64,000 nucleotides of DNA from SZUA-309 sp965233675 (GCA_965233675.1 OZ247498.1:2480001-2544000); one strand, 5' to 3'. Positions 50,573 to 59,219 are shown, counted from the first letter of the stretch. The notes: generated by a model not told the origin, from the letters alone. Made by a program: numbers and translations.

Positions 50573-51451
50573 TCAGGCCGGCCTGAGCATCTCGGCAACA
50601 TCCGCCTCGGTGAGACGGTGGGGATCCGCACCGGACTCCAGACGGTGTCGCCAGGCCGTGGCGACCGGATTCTGGGCGTCGTTACAGATCGGATGCTGCC
50701 GTGGGTGATAGTCTGATCTGAGCACGGGCAAAGCGGCACGACCCAGGTCCCAGGCGAATGAAAGACAGAAACGCCAGGCCATCAGTGCCCGCCGGGGTTT
50801 TCTGTAGAATCCCTCCGCCCGCACCATATGGGCAAAGGCACGGATGGTCTCGGTGGTGATGTGGGCAAAGGCATAGAGCACCATCCAGCGCCGATACCAT
50901 TCGTGAGCGGAGTAAAACGCCTGGTAGAAATCGAACGCGACGGCGCCGTGCTCCACTTCTTCCACCTGATGCCAGACCCACAACGCCCGGATGACCGGAT
51001 CCGCCTCGCCCATCAGTTCTTCATAGCGATTGAGAATGATCATGCCGCCGAGAAAGGTGAACGTTTCGTAGCCAGCGGTGAAGCCGATCTGAAAACGCTT
51101 GCTGCGCGTCCGCGCTTTCCGGAAATATTCGGCCGCATGGGCGTCGATGGCCGGCAGCTTCGGATAGCGCATGGCCATGGCCTGCGTCCACTTCAGAAAG
51201 TTGAACGCATGATGCGATTCCTGGCCGATGATGGCCTGCACGTCGTCACGGAGCGCTTCGTCATCGACTTCGTCACGCCACTCACGCATGACGGCGACCA
51301 GAAACCGCTCGAAGTGAGGCACGTGAATGCCGAGCGCATTAATGAAAATGGCGAAATCCGGACTGCTCACACTCCATACCGGATCCGGCGCCGATTCGAA
51401 GTCGAATCGGAGCTGGCGAACGGGTATATGATCCATGGGATGTGCAGGCAC
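50573..51451 (-). CDS. Predicted metal-dependent hydrolase (COG3687/PF10118)
   Basis: Two hundred and ninety-two residues, helical and rich in His, Glu and aromatic residues: VRQLRFDFE start, IIGQESHHAFNFLKW, FTAGYETFTFL, and WVWHQVEEVEHGAVAFDFYQ. The paired E-x-x-H motifs (QESHH and EEVEH) suggest a ferritin-like di-metal centre. The family is annotated as predicted metal-dependent hydrolases, without known substrate. The GTG start at 51451 has AGGTG eight bases ahead. It probably shares a transcript with the isomerase-like gene, 40 bp downstream. Confidence 0.78.
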   Translation of the reverse strand: MPAHPMDHIPVRQLRFDFESAPDPVWSVSSPDFAIFINALGIHVPHFERFLVAVMREWRDEVDDEALRDDVQAIIGQESHHAFNFLKWTQAMAMRYPKLPAIDAHAAEYFRKARTRSKRFQIGFTAGYETFTFLGGMIILNRYEELMGEADPVIRALWVWHQVEEVEHGAVAFDFYQAFYSAHEWYRRWMVLYAFAHITTETIRAFAHMVRAEGFYRKPRRALMAWRFCLSFAWDLGRAALPVLRSDYHPRQHPICNDAQNPVATAWRHRLESGADPHRLTEADVAEMLRPA

Positions 51452-51552
51452 GGCTGCGTCACCTCTCTCCTCCAGACCGCGAGTGTAGCAAAGTCACCCC
51501 GGCGCCGGCGGGATGCGGTAACCTCCCGCCTCCATCACCACCACTGGCCATC

Positions 51553-52311
51553 ATGCGCATTCTCCTGACCAACGACGACAGCCACGACTCCCCCCTGTTC
51601 CTGCTGGCCATCAGCGTGCTTAAGAACCTGGGTGACCTGACTGTGGTGGTGCCGGCACAGGAGCAGAGCTGGAAGGGCAAATCCATGACCCGATTCGGTG
51701 AGCTCTATGTGGACAGAATCGACCTCCACGGCACCCCTGCCTGGTCTGTTTCCGGCACACCGGCTGATTGCGTGAACCTGGCCATCTACAATCTGATGGA
51801 CGAGGCTCCGGACATCGTGGTTTCCGGGATCAACATCGGCATCAATACGGGACTGGGGTTCTTCATGGCTTCGGGCACTCTGGGCGCCTGCTTCGAGGCC
51901 AACATTGCCCGAATTCCGGCCATCGCCCTCTCCCAGGCCATGACCCTCGAGGATCACAGAACCTGGTACACCGAGCGCCGCTTTTCCGAAGCAGCACTGG
52001 CACGGATGACGACCTCTGTCACCAACGTCTTCCCGAGGATCTGGCAGGACTATGCCCTTCCGATGAAGACGCCCATCACCTGGAGTTTCAACCTGCCCGA
52101 TCACGCCGGTGATCTGAACATAGTCCGCACCCGGCTCGGCCGGACGTTTTATCAGCAGTGCTACGCCCAGCGGGGGGATCAGTACTATCACGACCTGCAG
52201 CGTTTTCCGATTGACGACGCACCGGACTCCGATCAGGCCGTGGTCTTCGCCGGTCATGTGAGCGTTACCCGCATCGACCTGGCCGAGATCGGCCAGAATC
52301 TGGATGACTGA
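51553..52311 (+). CDS. surE: SurE-family 5'/3'-nucleotidase
   Basis: The 252-residue protein has the SurE signatures: RILLTNDDSHDSPLF with the two metal-binding Asp residues, EQSWKGKSMT, SGTPADCVNLAIY, and IVVSGINIGINTGLGFFMASGTLGA, where Asn and Ser complete the site. The usual G-Y-x-A-P-G after NDD is replaced by S-H-D-S-P-L, and the C-terminal half is shorter and divergent, so this may be a specialised phosphatase rather than the housekeeping nucleotidase. The stop overlaps the ATG of the YchJ gene (TGATG). Confidence 0.83.
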   Translation: MRILLTNDDSHDSPLFLLAISVLKNLGDLTVVVPAQEQSWKGKSMTRFGELYVDRIDLHGTPAWSVSGTPADCVNLAIYNLMDEAPDIVVSGINIGINTGLGFFMASGTLGACFEANIARIPAIALSQAMTLEDHRTWYTERRFSEAALARMTTSVTNVFPRIWQDYALPMKTPITWSFNLPDHAGDLNIVRTRLGRTFYQQCYAQRGDQYYHDLQRFPIDDAPDSDQAVVFAGHVSVTRIDLAEIGQNLDD

Positions 52312-52727
52312 TGGCGCAACAATCCACAGACCCCTGCCCCTGCGGCAGCCGCCTCGGTTTTGTGGACTGTTGTGCGCCGCTGCTGTCCGGCGGGACCGCT
52401 GCGCCCACGGCGGAAGCGTTGATGCGCAGTCGCTACACGGCCTACGTACTGGGCCACGCCGGGTATCTCCTCGACAGCTGGCATCCGGAGCGACGGCCGG
52501 AGTCACTGGAGCTCGATGGCGGACAGAACTGGTTGGGACTGAAGATCATTCACACCGAAAACGGTGGAGAGCGGGATGAACAGGGCCTGGTCGAATTCGT
52601 CGCCAGATTCAAGATTGCCGGCCGCGGCCACCGACTGCACGAGATCAGTCGTTTCACCCGCCTGAATGAACGCTGGTATTACCTGGATGGCGAACCCGGC
52701 GCCACCGATTCGAGCCGCAGATCCTGA
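52311..52727 (+). CDS. ychJ: YchJ family SEC-C motif protein
   Basis: The 138-residue protein opens with the SEC-C zinc motif DPCPCGSRLGFVDCC and the family block PTAEALMRSRYTAYVLGHAGYLLDSWHP. It lacks the second SEC-C motif that some members carry at the C-terminus, which matches the shorter UPF0225 forms. The function is unknown; the N-terminal zinc finger resembles that of SecA. It is translationally coupled to surE, with yaeQ 11 bp downstream. Confidence 0.9.
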   Translation: MAQQSTDPCPCGSRLGFVDCCAPLLSGGTAAPTAEALMRSRYTAYVLGHAGYLLDSWHPERRPESLELDGGQNWLGLKIIHTENGGERDEQGLVEFVARFKIAGRGHRLHEISRFTRLNERWYYLDGEPGATDSSRRS

Positions 52728-52738
52728 CAGCGAGTGCC

Positions 52739-53278
52739 ATGGCCCTGAAACCCACCATCTTCAAATTCGATGCCGCGCTCTCAGACATGGACAGGGACTG
52801 CTACGAATCGTTGTCTCTGACAGTGGCTCAACATCCCTCTGAAACTCTGGAACGGATGATGGTTCGGGTACTGGCCCGATGCCTCTATCACCATGAACGA
52901 CTCACCTTCACTCGCGGGCTCTCTGAAAATGATGAGCCGGATCTCTGGCAGAAAAGTCTGGACGGTCGCATCGAGCGCTGGATCGAGGTCGGAGAACCCG
53001 GGCTCGATCGACTGAAAAAAGCGCACCGGCTCGCAGAGGATCTGGTGGTGCTCAGCTTCAACAGCCGTTCCGACGTCTGGTGGGGCCAACTGGCGGACAA
53101 GCTGCCGGCGGAAACCGCTTCCGTTTACCGGCTGGACTGGCCGTCAGTCCAGAGGCTGGCCAGGCTGATCGAACGAACGGGCGATCTCAGCATCACGATC
53201 AACCGCCCGAGCATCTTCATTGCCGCCGTAGGCGGCGAGATAGACCTGACACTCGAAACACTGATCGAGCGACGCTAA
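52739..53278 (+). CDS. yaeQ: YaeQ family protein
   Basis: A 179-residue protein with the full YaeQ pattern: ALKPTIFKFDAALSDMDRDCYES at the start, LTVAQHPSETLERMMVRVLARCLYH, GLSENDEPDLWQKSLDGRIERWIEVGEP and a C-terminal SITINRPSIFIAAVGGEIDLTLE. The fold is a PD-(D/E)xK nuclease-like variant: the D-E-P-D-L and I-E-V-G elements are where the nuclease acidic residues lie. The biological role is not settled. It is the last gene of the surE operon and is followed at once by a 19-bp palindrome. Confidence 0.92.
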   Translation: MALKPTIFKFDAALSDMDRDCYESLSLTVAQHPSETLERMMVRVLARCLYHHERLTFTRGLSENDEPDLWQKSLDGRIERWIEVGEPGLDRLKKAHRLAEDLVVLSFNSRSDVWWGQLADKLPAETASVYRLDWPSVQRLARLIERTGDLSITINRPSIFIAAVGGEIDLTLETLIERR

Positions 53279-53296
53279 TATTACCGAGGGTAATAT
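53278..53296. promoter_or_regulatory. 19-bp palindrome before the Rieske cluster
   Basis: ATATTACCGAGGGTAATAT is a perfect 8-3-8 inverted repeat that begins at the yaeQ stop and ends 16 bp before the SnoaL gene. Its AT-rich arms and place favour a repressor operator over a terminator, since no T-run follows. Confidence 0.65.
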
Positions 53297-53312
53297 AAAT
53301 GGCAGGGGATCC

Positions 53313-53858
53313 ATGATCGATCGCGAGACAGAATTTCTCGACCGTGAGGAAATTCGCGAGCTGTCCCGACGGTATATGCGGGGCCTGGATCGTCTCGATG
53401 GCCCCCTGCTGAAATCCGTATTTGCCGCCGATGCCACCGTGGACTATGGGTTCTTCCAGGGCAGCGCAACCGACTTCGTCGATTTTGCCCTTGGCGTTCT
53501 GACGGATCACCAGGCCAATCACCACTTCATCGGCCAGATGATGGTGGATGTGCAGGGAGATACCGCGGTGGGTGAGATCTATTTCCAGGCGTTCCACCGC
53601 CTGGTTCAGGAAGGTGAAGAGAAAGACCTGTTCATCGCCGGTCGCTACCTGGACCGCTATCAGAAGGAGGCTGGCCAGTGGCGGATTGTTTTTCGCTCCG
53701 AAGTGAATGACTGGTCGCGCACTGACCCGGCAACCGACGAGGCCCTCACCGGCAACCCCGCTGCCATCATCGGCAAGCGCGCGCCGGAAGACTATTCCAT
53801 GCCATTCTTTCCGGCAGGATACGGCCGTAGAGACGGCCTGGGAGATGGATCGAAATGA
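53313..53858 (+). CDS. SnoaL-like/NTF2-fold protein (candidate oxygenase small subunit)
   Basis: The 181-residue protein has the SnoaL_4-type start REEIRELSRRYMRGLDRLDGPLLKSVFAADATVDYG and the closing ISAGRYLDRY-like FIAGRYLDRYQKEAGQWRI followed by VNDWSR. The fold is the NTF2/scytalone-dehydratase cone, which is also the fold of ring-hydroxylating oxygenase beta subunits. It stands directly before the Rieske alpha gene and overlaps it (ATGA), so a structural beta-subunit role is plausible. Dehydratase or isomerase action is the alternative. AGGGGA precedes the ATG. Confidence 0.82.
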   Translation: MIDRETEFLDREEIRELSRRYMRGLDRLDGPLLKSVFAADATVDYGFFQGSATDFVDFALGVLTDHQANHHFIGQMMVDVQGDTAVGEIYFQAFHRLVQEGEEKDLFIAGRYLDRYQKEAGQWRIVFRSEVNDWSRTDPATDEALTGNPAAIIGKRAPEDYSMPFFPAGYGRRDGLGDGSK

Positions 53859-55255
53859 AATCCCTCAAGGATATGGTCCAGACACTTTCAGAGCCGGGCG
53901 ACCCCGCGCTGGCACCTGGAGAGTCCCGCTGCCCTGGCCCAAGTGTTGCCGAGACGCTCGTCGCAGACGGTAGCGCGAGTGACCCCGGACTGGCCGCTGA
54001 GCGCTACGAGTTTCTGGGGGACGCAGATCTGCCCTTCAGTCGCTACACGGATCCCCGCATTCATGACGCAGAGCTCCGGCGCCTGTGGCCAAACGTCTGG
54101 CAATGGGCGTGCCGCGAGGAACACATACCCGATTCCGGCGACTTCCAGGTTTACGACGTGGGGCCCTACAGCGCGCTGGTCATTCGCGATGAAGATGGCG
54201 TGATCAGGAGCTTCGTCAACGCCTGCCCGCATCGCGGCATGCAGTTCGCCGACGCCGGCTCGTCCGGCACCGGCAGGCAGTTCATCCGCTGCCCTTTCCA
54301 TGGAATGACCTGGCACCTGGATGGCTCATTGCAGGAGATCCCCTGCCGCTGGGATTTCCCGCATGTGGCAGACGCTTCCTTCGGCCTGACAGAGATACCC
54401 ACAGACACCTGGGCGGGCTTTGTCTTCATCAACTTCGACCCTGACTGTCTGCCGCTCTGTGACTATCTCGAAGTGCTGCCTGATCATTTTTCGCGCTGGG
54501 GCCTGGAGGACAGATTCGTCGCCATGCACACACGGAAAATCCTGCCCGGCAACTGGAAGATGTGCATGGAAGCCTTTCTGGAGGCCTTTCACGTGCTGGC
54601 CACCCACCCGGAAGGTCTACGCGCATCTTCCTGGGCCAATACCCAGTACGATATTTTCGGCCCCAATGTCAGTCGGTTCATTCAGACCCTGGCAACCGGC
54701 AATCCCCAACTGGAACAGACGGAACAGGAGATTTATTCGAGCCTGGGCTATGACGGGGAACAATTGCCCGAAGGAACCACAGCCCGGGAACAGCACGCTG
54801 AGAACCTGCGTCATTCCCTCGGCGAGCGCTTCGGTTCGGATCTTTCGGCTGTGAACGTGTCTCTGATGCTCGATTCCATCGAGTATCATCTGTTCCCCAA
54901 CGCCTGCTTCTTTCCAGGCATACAGATTCCTCTCGTCTACCGCTTCCGGCCCGTGGGTTTCGATCGCTGCCTGCACGAAATCCTGATGCTGCAACCGGTG
55001 CCGGACAACGGCCCACGTCCTGCACCGGCGAAGCCCGTCGATCTGGATATCGACACGTCCTATACGACGGTACCCGGATTCCCGCTCGCCCGGGTGCTCG
55101 ATCAGGACACCGAAAACTTTCACCGTCAGTGGGCGGGGATGCAGGCATCGCTGAAACAAGGACAGACACTGGGCAACTACCAGGAGGCGCGGATCCGCAA
55201 CGTCCACAAGACCCTGGACACCTATCTGAACCGGCAGGATGAGTCCGGCGCATGA
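53855..55255 (+). CDS. Rieske non-heme iron oxygenase, alpha subunit
   Basis: A 466-residue terminal oxygenase. The Rieske 2Fe-2S site is C124-P-H126 and C146-P-F-H149. The mononuclear iron site has NWKMCMEAFLEAFHVLATHPE with His246 and His251, and a probable Asp in the LMLDSIEYHLFPN block. The enzyme activates O2 to hydroxylate or cleave an organic substrate. Similar proteins act on aromatic acids, steroids and terpenoids. Reductase and ferredoxin genes are absent here. It overlaps NTF2-fold genes on both sides, an arrangement that suggests a three-gene unit. Confidence 0.92.
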   Translation: MKSLKDMVQTLSEPGDPALAPGESRCPGPSVAETLVADGSASDPGLAAERYEFLGDADLPFSRYTDPRIHDAELRRLWPNVWQWACREEHIPDSGDFQVYDVGPYSALVIRDEDGVIRSFVNACPHRGMQFADAGSSGTGRQFIRCPFHGMTWHLDGSLQEIPCRWDFPHVADASFGLTEIPTDTWAGFVFINFDPDCLPLCDYLEVLPDHFSRWGLEDRFVAMHTRKILPGNWKMCMEAFLEAFHVLATHPEGLRASSWANTQYDIFGPNVSRFIQTLATGNPQLEQTEQEIYSSLGYDGEQLPEGTTAREQHAENLRHSLGERFGSDLSAVNVSLMLDSIEYHLFPNACFFPGIQIPLVYRFRPVGFDRCLHEILMLQPVPDNGPRPAPAKPVDLDIDTSYTTVPGFPLARVLDQDTENFHRQWAGMQASLKQGQTLGNYQEARIRNVHKTLDTYLNRQDESGA

Positions 55256-55749
55256 GTTTCACACCGACACAGCTTTCGGACCTGGAGTGCATCCGTCAGG
55301 TTGCCATCCGCTACGCGCGGGGCGTCGATCGGCTCGACGCCAACGAAATGAAATCCGCGTACTGGGAAGACGCTACGGACGATCACGGCGCATTCGTGGG
55401 CAATGCACACGATTTCGTCGATTTCTGCATGGTCGCGCACGAGCGCTACCGCTCAACCGGCCACTGCATCTTCAACCATCAGATCGAACTCGATGACGGG
55501 GCGCAGGCTCGCGGCGAACTCTACTGCGTCACCTGGCTCTTCCACAGGGATGAGGACATTCTCGACACCTGGTATGGCCGATACCTGGACCGCTACCAGA
55601 AACGCGATGGAGACTGGCGTATCAGCGAACGGGTCTGCGTGCACGAAGGAACGGATTCGAGAACGGTAACGCCGATGGAGATCGACGCAGACAGCTTCCG
55701 CCCTGGGAGTTTCGACCGGCACCAGCCCGGTCGGCCAATCGGCCCTTGA
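55252..55749 (+). CDS. Second SnoaL-like/NTF2-fold protein of the Rieske operon
   Basis: The 165-residue protein is a paralogue of the gene two upstream: LECIRQVAIRYARGVDRLDANEMKSAYWEDATDDHGAFVGNAHDFVDF, then DTWYGRYLDRYQKRDGDWRISERV. It keeps an A-T-D-D-H-G motif where many SnoaL-type dehydratases have catalytic Asp/His, whereas the first copy has A-T-V-D-Y-G. So this copy may be enzymatic and the other structural, which is inference. The start overlaps the Rieske stop (ATGA). The gene ends 14 bp from the convergent HMG-CoA synthase gene. Confidence 0.82.
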   Translation: MSFTPTQLSDLECIRQVAIRYARGVDRLDANEMKSAYWEDATDDHGAFVGNAHDFVDFCMVAHERYRSTGHCIFNHQIELDDGAQARGELYCVTWLFHRDEDILDTWYGRYLDRYQKRDGDWRISERVCVHEGTDSRTVTPMEIDADSFRPGSFDRHQPGRPIGP

Positions 55750-55763
55750 GGACTGCGCCTGTC

Positions 55764-57266
55764 TCAGGCGATAAACCGGTAGTACTCGATCCCTTCGTCC
55801 ACCACCGGCGCATCGGCCCGTTCACCGATGTGTGACACGATGAATTCTTCTCTCATGGGCCGATCGATCGAAACTTTCAGACCATCGTGCAGGCGTTCGT
55901 ACTGCGCCCGATCGAGACCGATCGGATCTGCCAGCGCCTGGGCCATTCGGATGTTCCTGGCAGCAGCCTGCCAACCCGGCACCACCTGGCACGGAATGGC
56001 CTCCGCCGCATCTCCACTGCCATAGCCGATCAACAGCATCCTGCAGCCAGCCAGGTCTTCACCCCGGCCTATCGCATCTTCGAATCCGGCGGCAATCCAG
56101 GCAGGCAATGAGGCCGTGTACAGATTGCCGAGTTCGGCGACCTGCGCGGCACCGTAGGAGAGTTTATCGCCCACCACCGCACGGTATGCATCCGTCCCGC
56201 GCAGCGCGCGAACCACGTTCATGGACCGGGGATAGGCGTCCGGCAGAGGGCGGGCCGGGTCTTCGGCCGCTTCGCCGATGGCCGGTCGCGCATTCAACTC
56301 ATCGATCACCGCGACCGGGCTTTCGCCCGCCTCATCGCAGTAGGTCGATAGTTCGGCCCGGTCAGACGCATCACCGCGCGCCAGTGCAAACAGATACCCC
56401 AGCGCCAGGCCGGATTCCGGCATCCGCTGATAGGGTCGGTGCATGAATATCACCCCGAGATTCTTCAACCAGCCGGAAGGACGCTCATCCGCCTTTGAAA
56501 ACATGGCACCCAACGCGGTGATCGTTGCCTCCAGATAGCAGGCGGTGGAATACGCACCGTTGAACACCGGAAAGTCATTGAGATGTCCATGGTGCCCCGG
56601 ATCGGCCTGATTGAAGCGGATGAATGGTTTGCGGAAATCTGCACCGCGATAATCCGAGGACTTCCCCGCAGCCCGCAGATCCACAGTCGCCAGCTTCGGG
56701 TTTTCTTCCAGCAGCATGGCGACCGCACCCGCGCCCTGAGTCTGCTCACCGCTGCTGCCCCGGGCGTACTGGGCGAGATCGGCGCTCACCACGATGGCCT
56801 GCCGGCCGCTGCCGTCCGTCGCAAGGTAGCGCAGCGCCCCTTTCATGGCGTACACACCGCCAAGGCAGGCGTGTTTGAACTCAGGCACCTCGCACTCACG
56901 GGGCAGCGTTGCCTTGCCAAGCGCACGCAGGCCGTCGTTGACCATGCCCTTGATGATCACGGCGCCGGCCGCATTGTCGGTGCTGGATTCGGTACCGAAG
57001 CCCAGGTAGGTCACCCGTGAGGGGTCAATTCCGTAGTTTCGGATCAGCCGCAGCACCGCCGTGGCGGCCAGGGTGTAGACACTCTGCTCCGACCCCCGCA
57101 TGCGGAAGCTGGTGCCGACCACGGCGCGGATTTTTTGGGGATTGTTGCCGGTCCATTCGGACCACGCTTCCAGACAGACACGGTACGGGGGCACGTAGGC
57201 GGCGAGACCGCTGATACCAACGGGGGGGATCTCACTCACGTCTTTCTTCACTCGGGGGCATTCCAT
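55764..57266 (-). CDS. HMG-CoA synthase-like protein
   Basis: The 500-residue protein has the HMG-CoA synthase active site: Glu93 in LGFGTESSTD, Cys134 in EFKHACLGGVYAM and His in VIFMHRPYQRM. It is longer than bacterial MvaS (about 390). It begins with ISGLAAYVPPYRVCLEAW. The enzyme class condenses acetyl-CoA with a beta-ketoacyl-CoA. Related family members occur as cassette enzymes in polyketide branching and as partners of DUF35 proteins in archaea. No other mevalonate-pathway gene is nearby, so its role here is uncertain. Confidence 0.82.
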   Translation of the reverse strand: MECPRVKKDVSEIPPVGISGLAAYVPPYRVCLEAWSEWTGNNPQKIRAVVGTSFRMRGSEQSVYTLAATAVLRLIRNYGIDPSRVTYLGFGTESSTDNAAGAVIIKGMVNDGLRALGKATLPRECEVPEFKHACLGGVYAMKGALRYLATDGSGRQAIVVSADLAQYARGSSGEQTQGAGAVAMLLEENPKLATVDLRAAGKSSDYRGADFRKPFIRFNQADPGHHGHLNDFPVFNGAYSTACYLEATITALGAMFSKADERPSGWLKNLGVIFMHRPYQRMPESGLALGYLFALARGDASDRAELSTYCDEAGESPVAVIDELNARPAIGEAAEDPARPLPDAYPRSMNVVRALRGTDAYRAVVGDKLSYGAAQVAELGNLYTASLPAWIAAGFEDAIGRGEDLAGCRMLLIGYGSGDAAEAIPCQVVPGWQAAARNIRMAQALADPIGLDRAQYERLHDGLKVSIDRPMREEFIVSHIGERADAPVVDEGIEYYRFIA

Positions 57267-57352
57267 ATCCTCGGCGGGCGGCAGTCTACCTCGCTGCAGA
57301 TGGCTGTGCGATAGTGAAGACAGATGCGTTAATTTCGAACACCGAGGCTCCG

Positions 57353-57408
57353 CAGGACAATATCCTCAGAACAATATCCGCAGAACAATATCCTCAGAAC
57401 AACGCCGC
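57353..57408 (+). repeat. 14-bp tandem repeats upstream of SnoaL gene
   Basis: Four consecutive 14-bp units follow the consensus CAGAACAATATCCT. Units two and three differ at one base, the first has GACAA and the last is degenerate. They lie 84 bp before a SnoaL-like gene and 87 bp from the divergent HMG-CoA synthase start. Confidence 0.8.
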
Positions 57409-57491
57409 CGGACCCGCTCTCCTGACATCAGGCTGTCAGGAGCACCCTGCTAGACTCGCTCGTCCATCTCAATGGAAGGAAGGAGGGTGCC

Positions 57492-57875
57492 ATGGGCGCA
57501 CTGGATGCAATGGGCGTCGGCCAGAAGCTGGTCGAAGGGGTCAATCAGGGTCGTGAAGGCGAGGCAGCGTTCGTCCGGGCGTACTACGCGGACGACATCG
57601 TCAGTATCGAAGGTCAGGGATCCGACGACATGCCGGCCCGGATCGAGGGGATAGAAGCCATTCACGCGAAGCATGCCTGGTGGTATGACAACAATGAGGT
57701 GCACGGCACCGTCGCCGAAGGGCCGTACATCGGTCACAGGGACGACCAGTTCGTGGTCCGGTTCGTGATGGATCTGACATCGAACGGCGAACGCGGGCAG
57801 ATGACGGAAGTGGGCCTGTTCACGGTCAGGGACGGTAAGATCGCACAGGAGGAGTATCTTTACCTGATGGCCTGA
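57492..57875 (+). CDS. SnoaL-like (NTF2-fold) protein
   Basis: One hundred and twenty-seven residues with the cone fold of SnoaL_2/steroid-isomerase-like proteins: KLVEGVNQGREGEAAFVRAYYADDIVSIEGQG, RIEGIEAIHAKHAWW and EVGLFTVRDGKIAQEEYLYLM. The Asp-Asp after Tyr-Ala and the Trp-Trp cavity lining are usual for the family. Reaction unknown. GGAGG lies six bases before the ATG. The upstream 225 bp carries the 14-bp repeats. The 159 bp after it holds GC-rich short inverted sequences but no clear terminator. Confidence 0.78.
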   Translation: MGALDAMGVGQKLVEGVNQGREGEAAFVRAYYADDIVSIEGQGSDDMPARIEGIEAIHAKHAWWYDNNEVHGTVAEGPYIGHRDDQFVVRFVMDLTSNGERGQMTEVGLFTVRDGKIAQEEYLYLMA

Positions 57876-58034
57876 CGACCGGATGGCCGGATACCCCCGC
57901 CGGCTGGACGATCCGGCCGCCCGGGATGCGACACAGAGCACAGCTTTCCAGCCGGAAGGCGGAAATTGTCTGGTTTATTCCCGGGCCCCGTTTGATAGGA
58001 TTCGGTTCAATAATTTCCCCAGCATGGACTCTGT

Positions 58035-59219
58035 ATGCCAGTGGACACCGAATCAGAAATAAATAACGATAAAAATCAGCCAGTTAACGGAGAGAAGCCG
58101 CCGTTCCTCTGGATCCAGGCCAGCGTTTTCAGCCTGACCTTCCTGATCGCCGCCATTGGCGTACCGTGGTACGCGTTGGCCGTGGGCTTCGAGTGGTCGG
58201 CGATCATTGCCTTCATTCTGTTCCTGTTCGCCACCGGCCTGTCCATCACCGCCGGCTACCACCGACTCTGGTCCCACAATGCCTATAAAGCGCACTGGTC
58301 ATTGCGCCTGTTTTTTGCCCTTTTTGGCGCCGCGACCGTTCAGAACAGCATCCTGAGCTGGTGCACGGGCCACCGCACGCACCACCGCTATGTGGACGAC
58401 AACGACCGGGATCCGTACAGCGCCCGCCGTGGCTTCTGGTTCTCCCATATCGGCTGGATGCTCCGGGAATGGCCGAGTGGCAAAGAGGATCTGTCCAACG
58501 TACAGGACCTGATGCGGGATCCGATCGTGATGTGGCAGGAAAAGCACTACGTCACCATCACCTGGATCATGAATCTGGCGCCGCCTCTGCTGGTCGGCTT
58601 CTTCACCGGCGACTACCTGGCAAATCTGCTGCTGATGGGCTTTGCGCGTCTGGTGATTACCCACCACACCACCTTTTTCATCAACTCGCTCGCCCACTAC
58701 TGGGGGCGTCAGCCGTTCAGCGATCAGAACACGGCAAAAGACAACGGCTTCATTGCCCTGTTCACCCATGGTGAGGGCTATCATAATTTCCACCACCATT
58801 TTCAGACCGACTACCGCAACGGTATCCGCTGGTACGACTACGATCCGACCAAGTGGCTGATCAAGGCATGCTCCTGGCTGGGGCTGGCCCGGGATCTGAA
58901 GAAGGTGCCGAAATTCAAGATCCGCGAGGCTCAGGTCGCGATGCAGCTCCGCCGCGCGGAGGCCCAGATCGAGAAGACCTCGGATGCCGAAAAGTGGCGC
59001 GCCCTGCTCGAACAGGAAGTGGAGGTCTTCAAACAGAGCCTGGAGGAATGGAAAGCCATTCGCCAGGCATCGTTCGAGGAAACGAAAGAAAGGTTCGCTG
59101 CCACCCGGCGCGACATCGCGCTCTCCGCCAATGAGCACGTCAAGGCCCTGGAGCAGGCACTGAAAGCACAGCTGCATCGCTTGAACAATCTGCAGATGCA
59201 GCTGCAGATGGCGGCCTGA
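58035..59219 (+). CDS. Acyl-CoA/acyl-lipid delta-9-type desaturase with C-terminal coiled coil
   Basis: The 394-residue membrane di-iron desaturase has four transmembrane helices and three His boxes: HRLWSH (76-81), HRTHH (113-117) and HNFHHH near residue 260, as in stearoyl-CoA desaturases. Family length is about 270-310. Residues about 300-390 form an added helical, charged region (QVAMQLRRAEAQIEK, EVEVFKQSLEEWKAIRQ, ALEQALKAQLHRLNNLQMQLQM) predicted to be a coiled coil. This may serve oligomerisation or partner binding. It introduces a cis double bond into membrane fatty acids. A TTGATA-N-TTCAATAAT-like promoter is possible upstream. Confidence 0.9.
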   Translation: MPVDTESEINNDKNQPVNGEKPPFLWIQASVFSLTFLIAAIGVPWYALAVGFEWSAIIAFILFLFATGLSITAGYHRLWSHNAYKAHWSLRLFFALFGAATVQNSILSWCTGHRTHHRYVDDNDRDPYSARRGFWFSHIGWMLREWPSGKEDLSNVQDLMRDPIVMWQEKHYVTITWIMNLAPPLLVGFFTGDYLANLLLMGFARLVITHHTTFFINSLAHYWGRQPFSDQNTAKDNGFIALFTHGEGYHNFHHHFQTDYRNGIRWYDYDPTKWLIKACSWLGLARDLKKVPKFKIREAQVAMQLRRAEAQIEKTSDAEKWRALLEQEVEVFKQSLEEWKAIRQASFEETKERFAATRRDIALSANEHVKALEQALKAQLHRLNNLQMQLQMAA

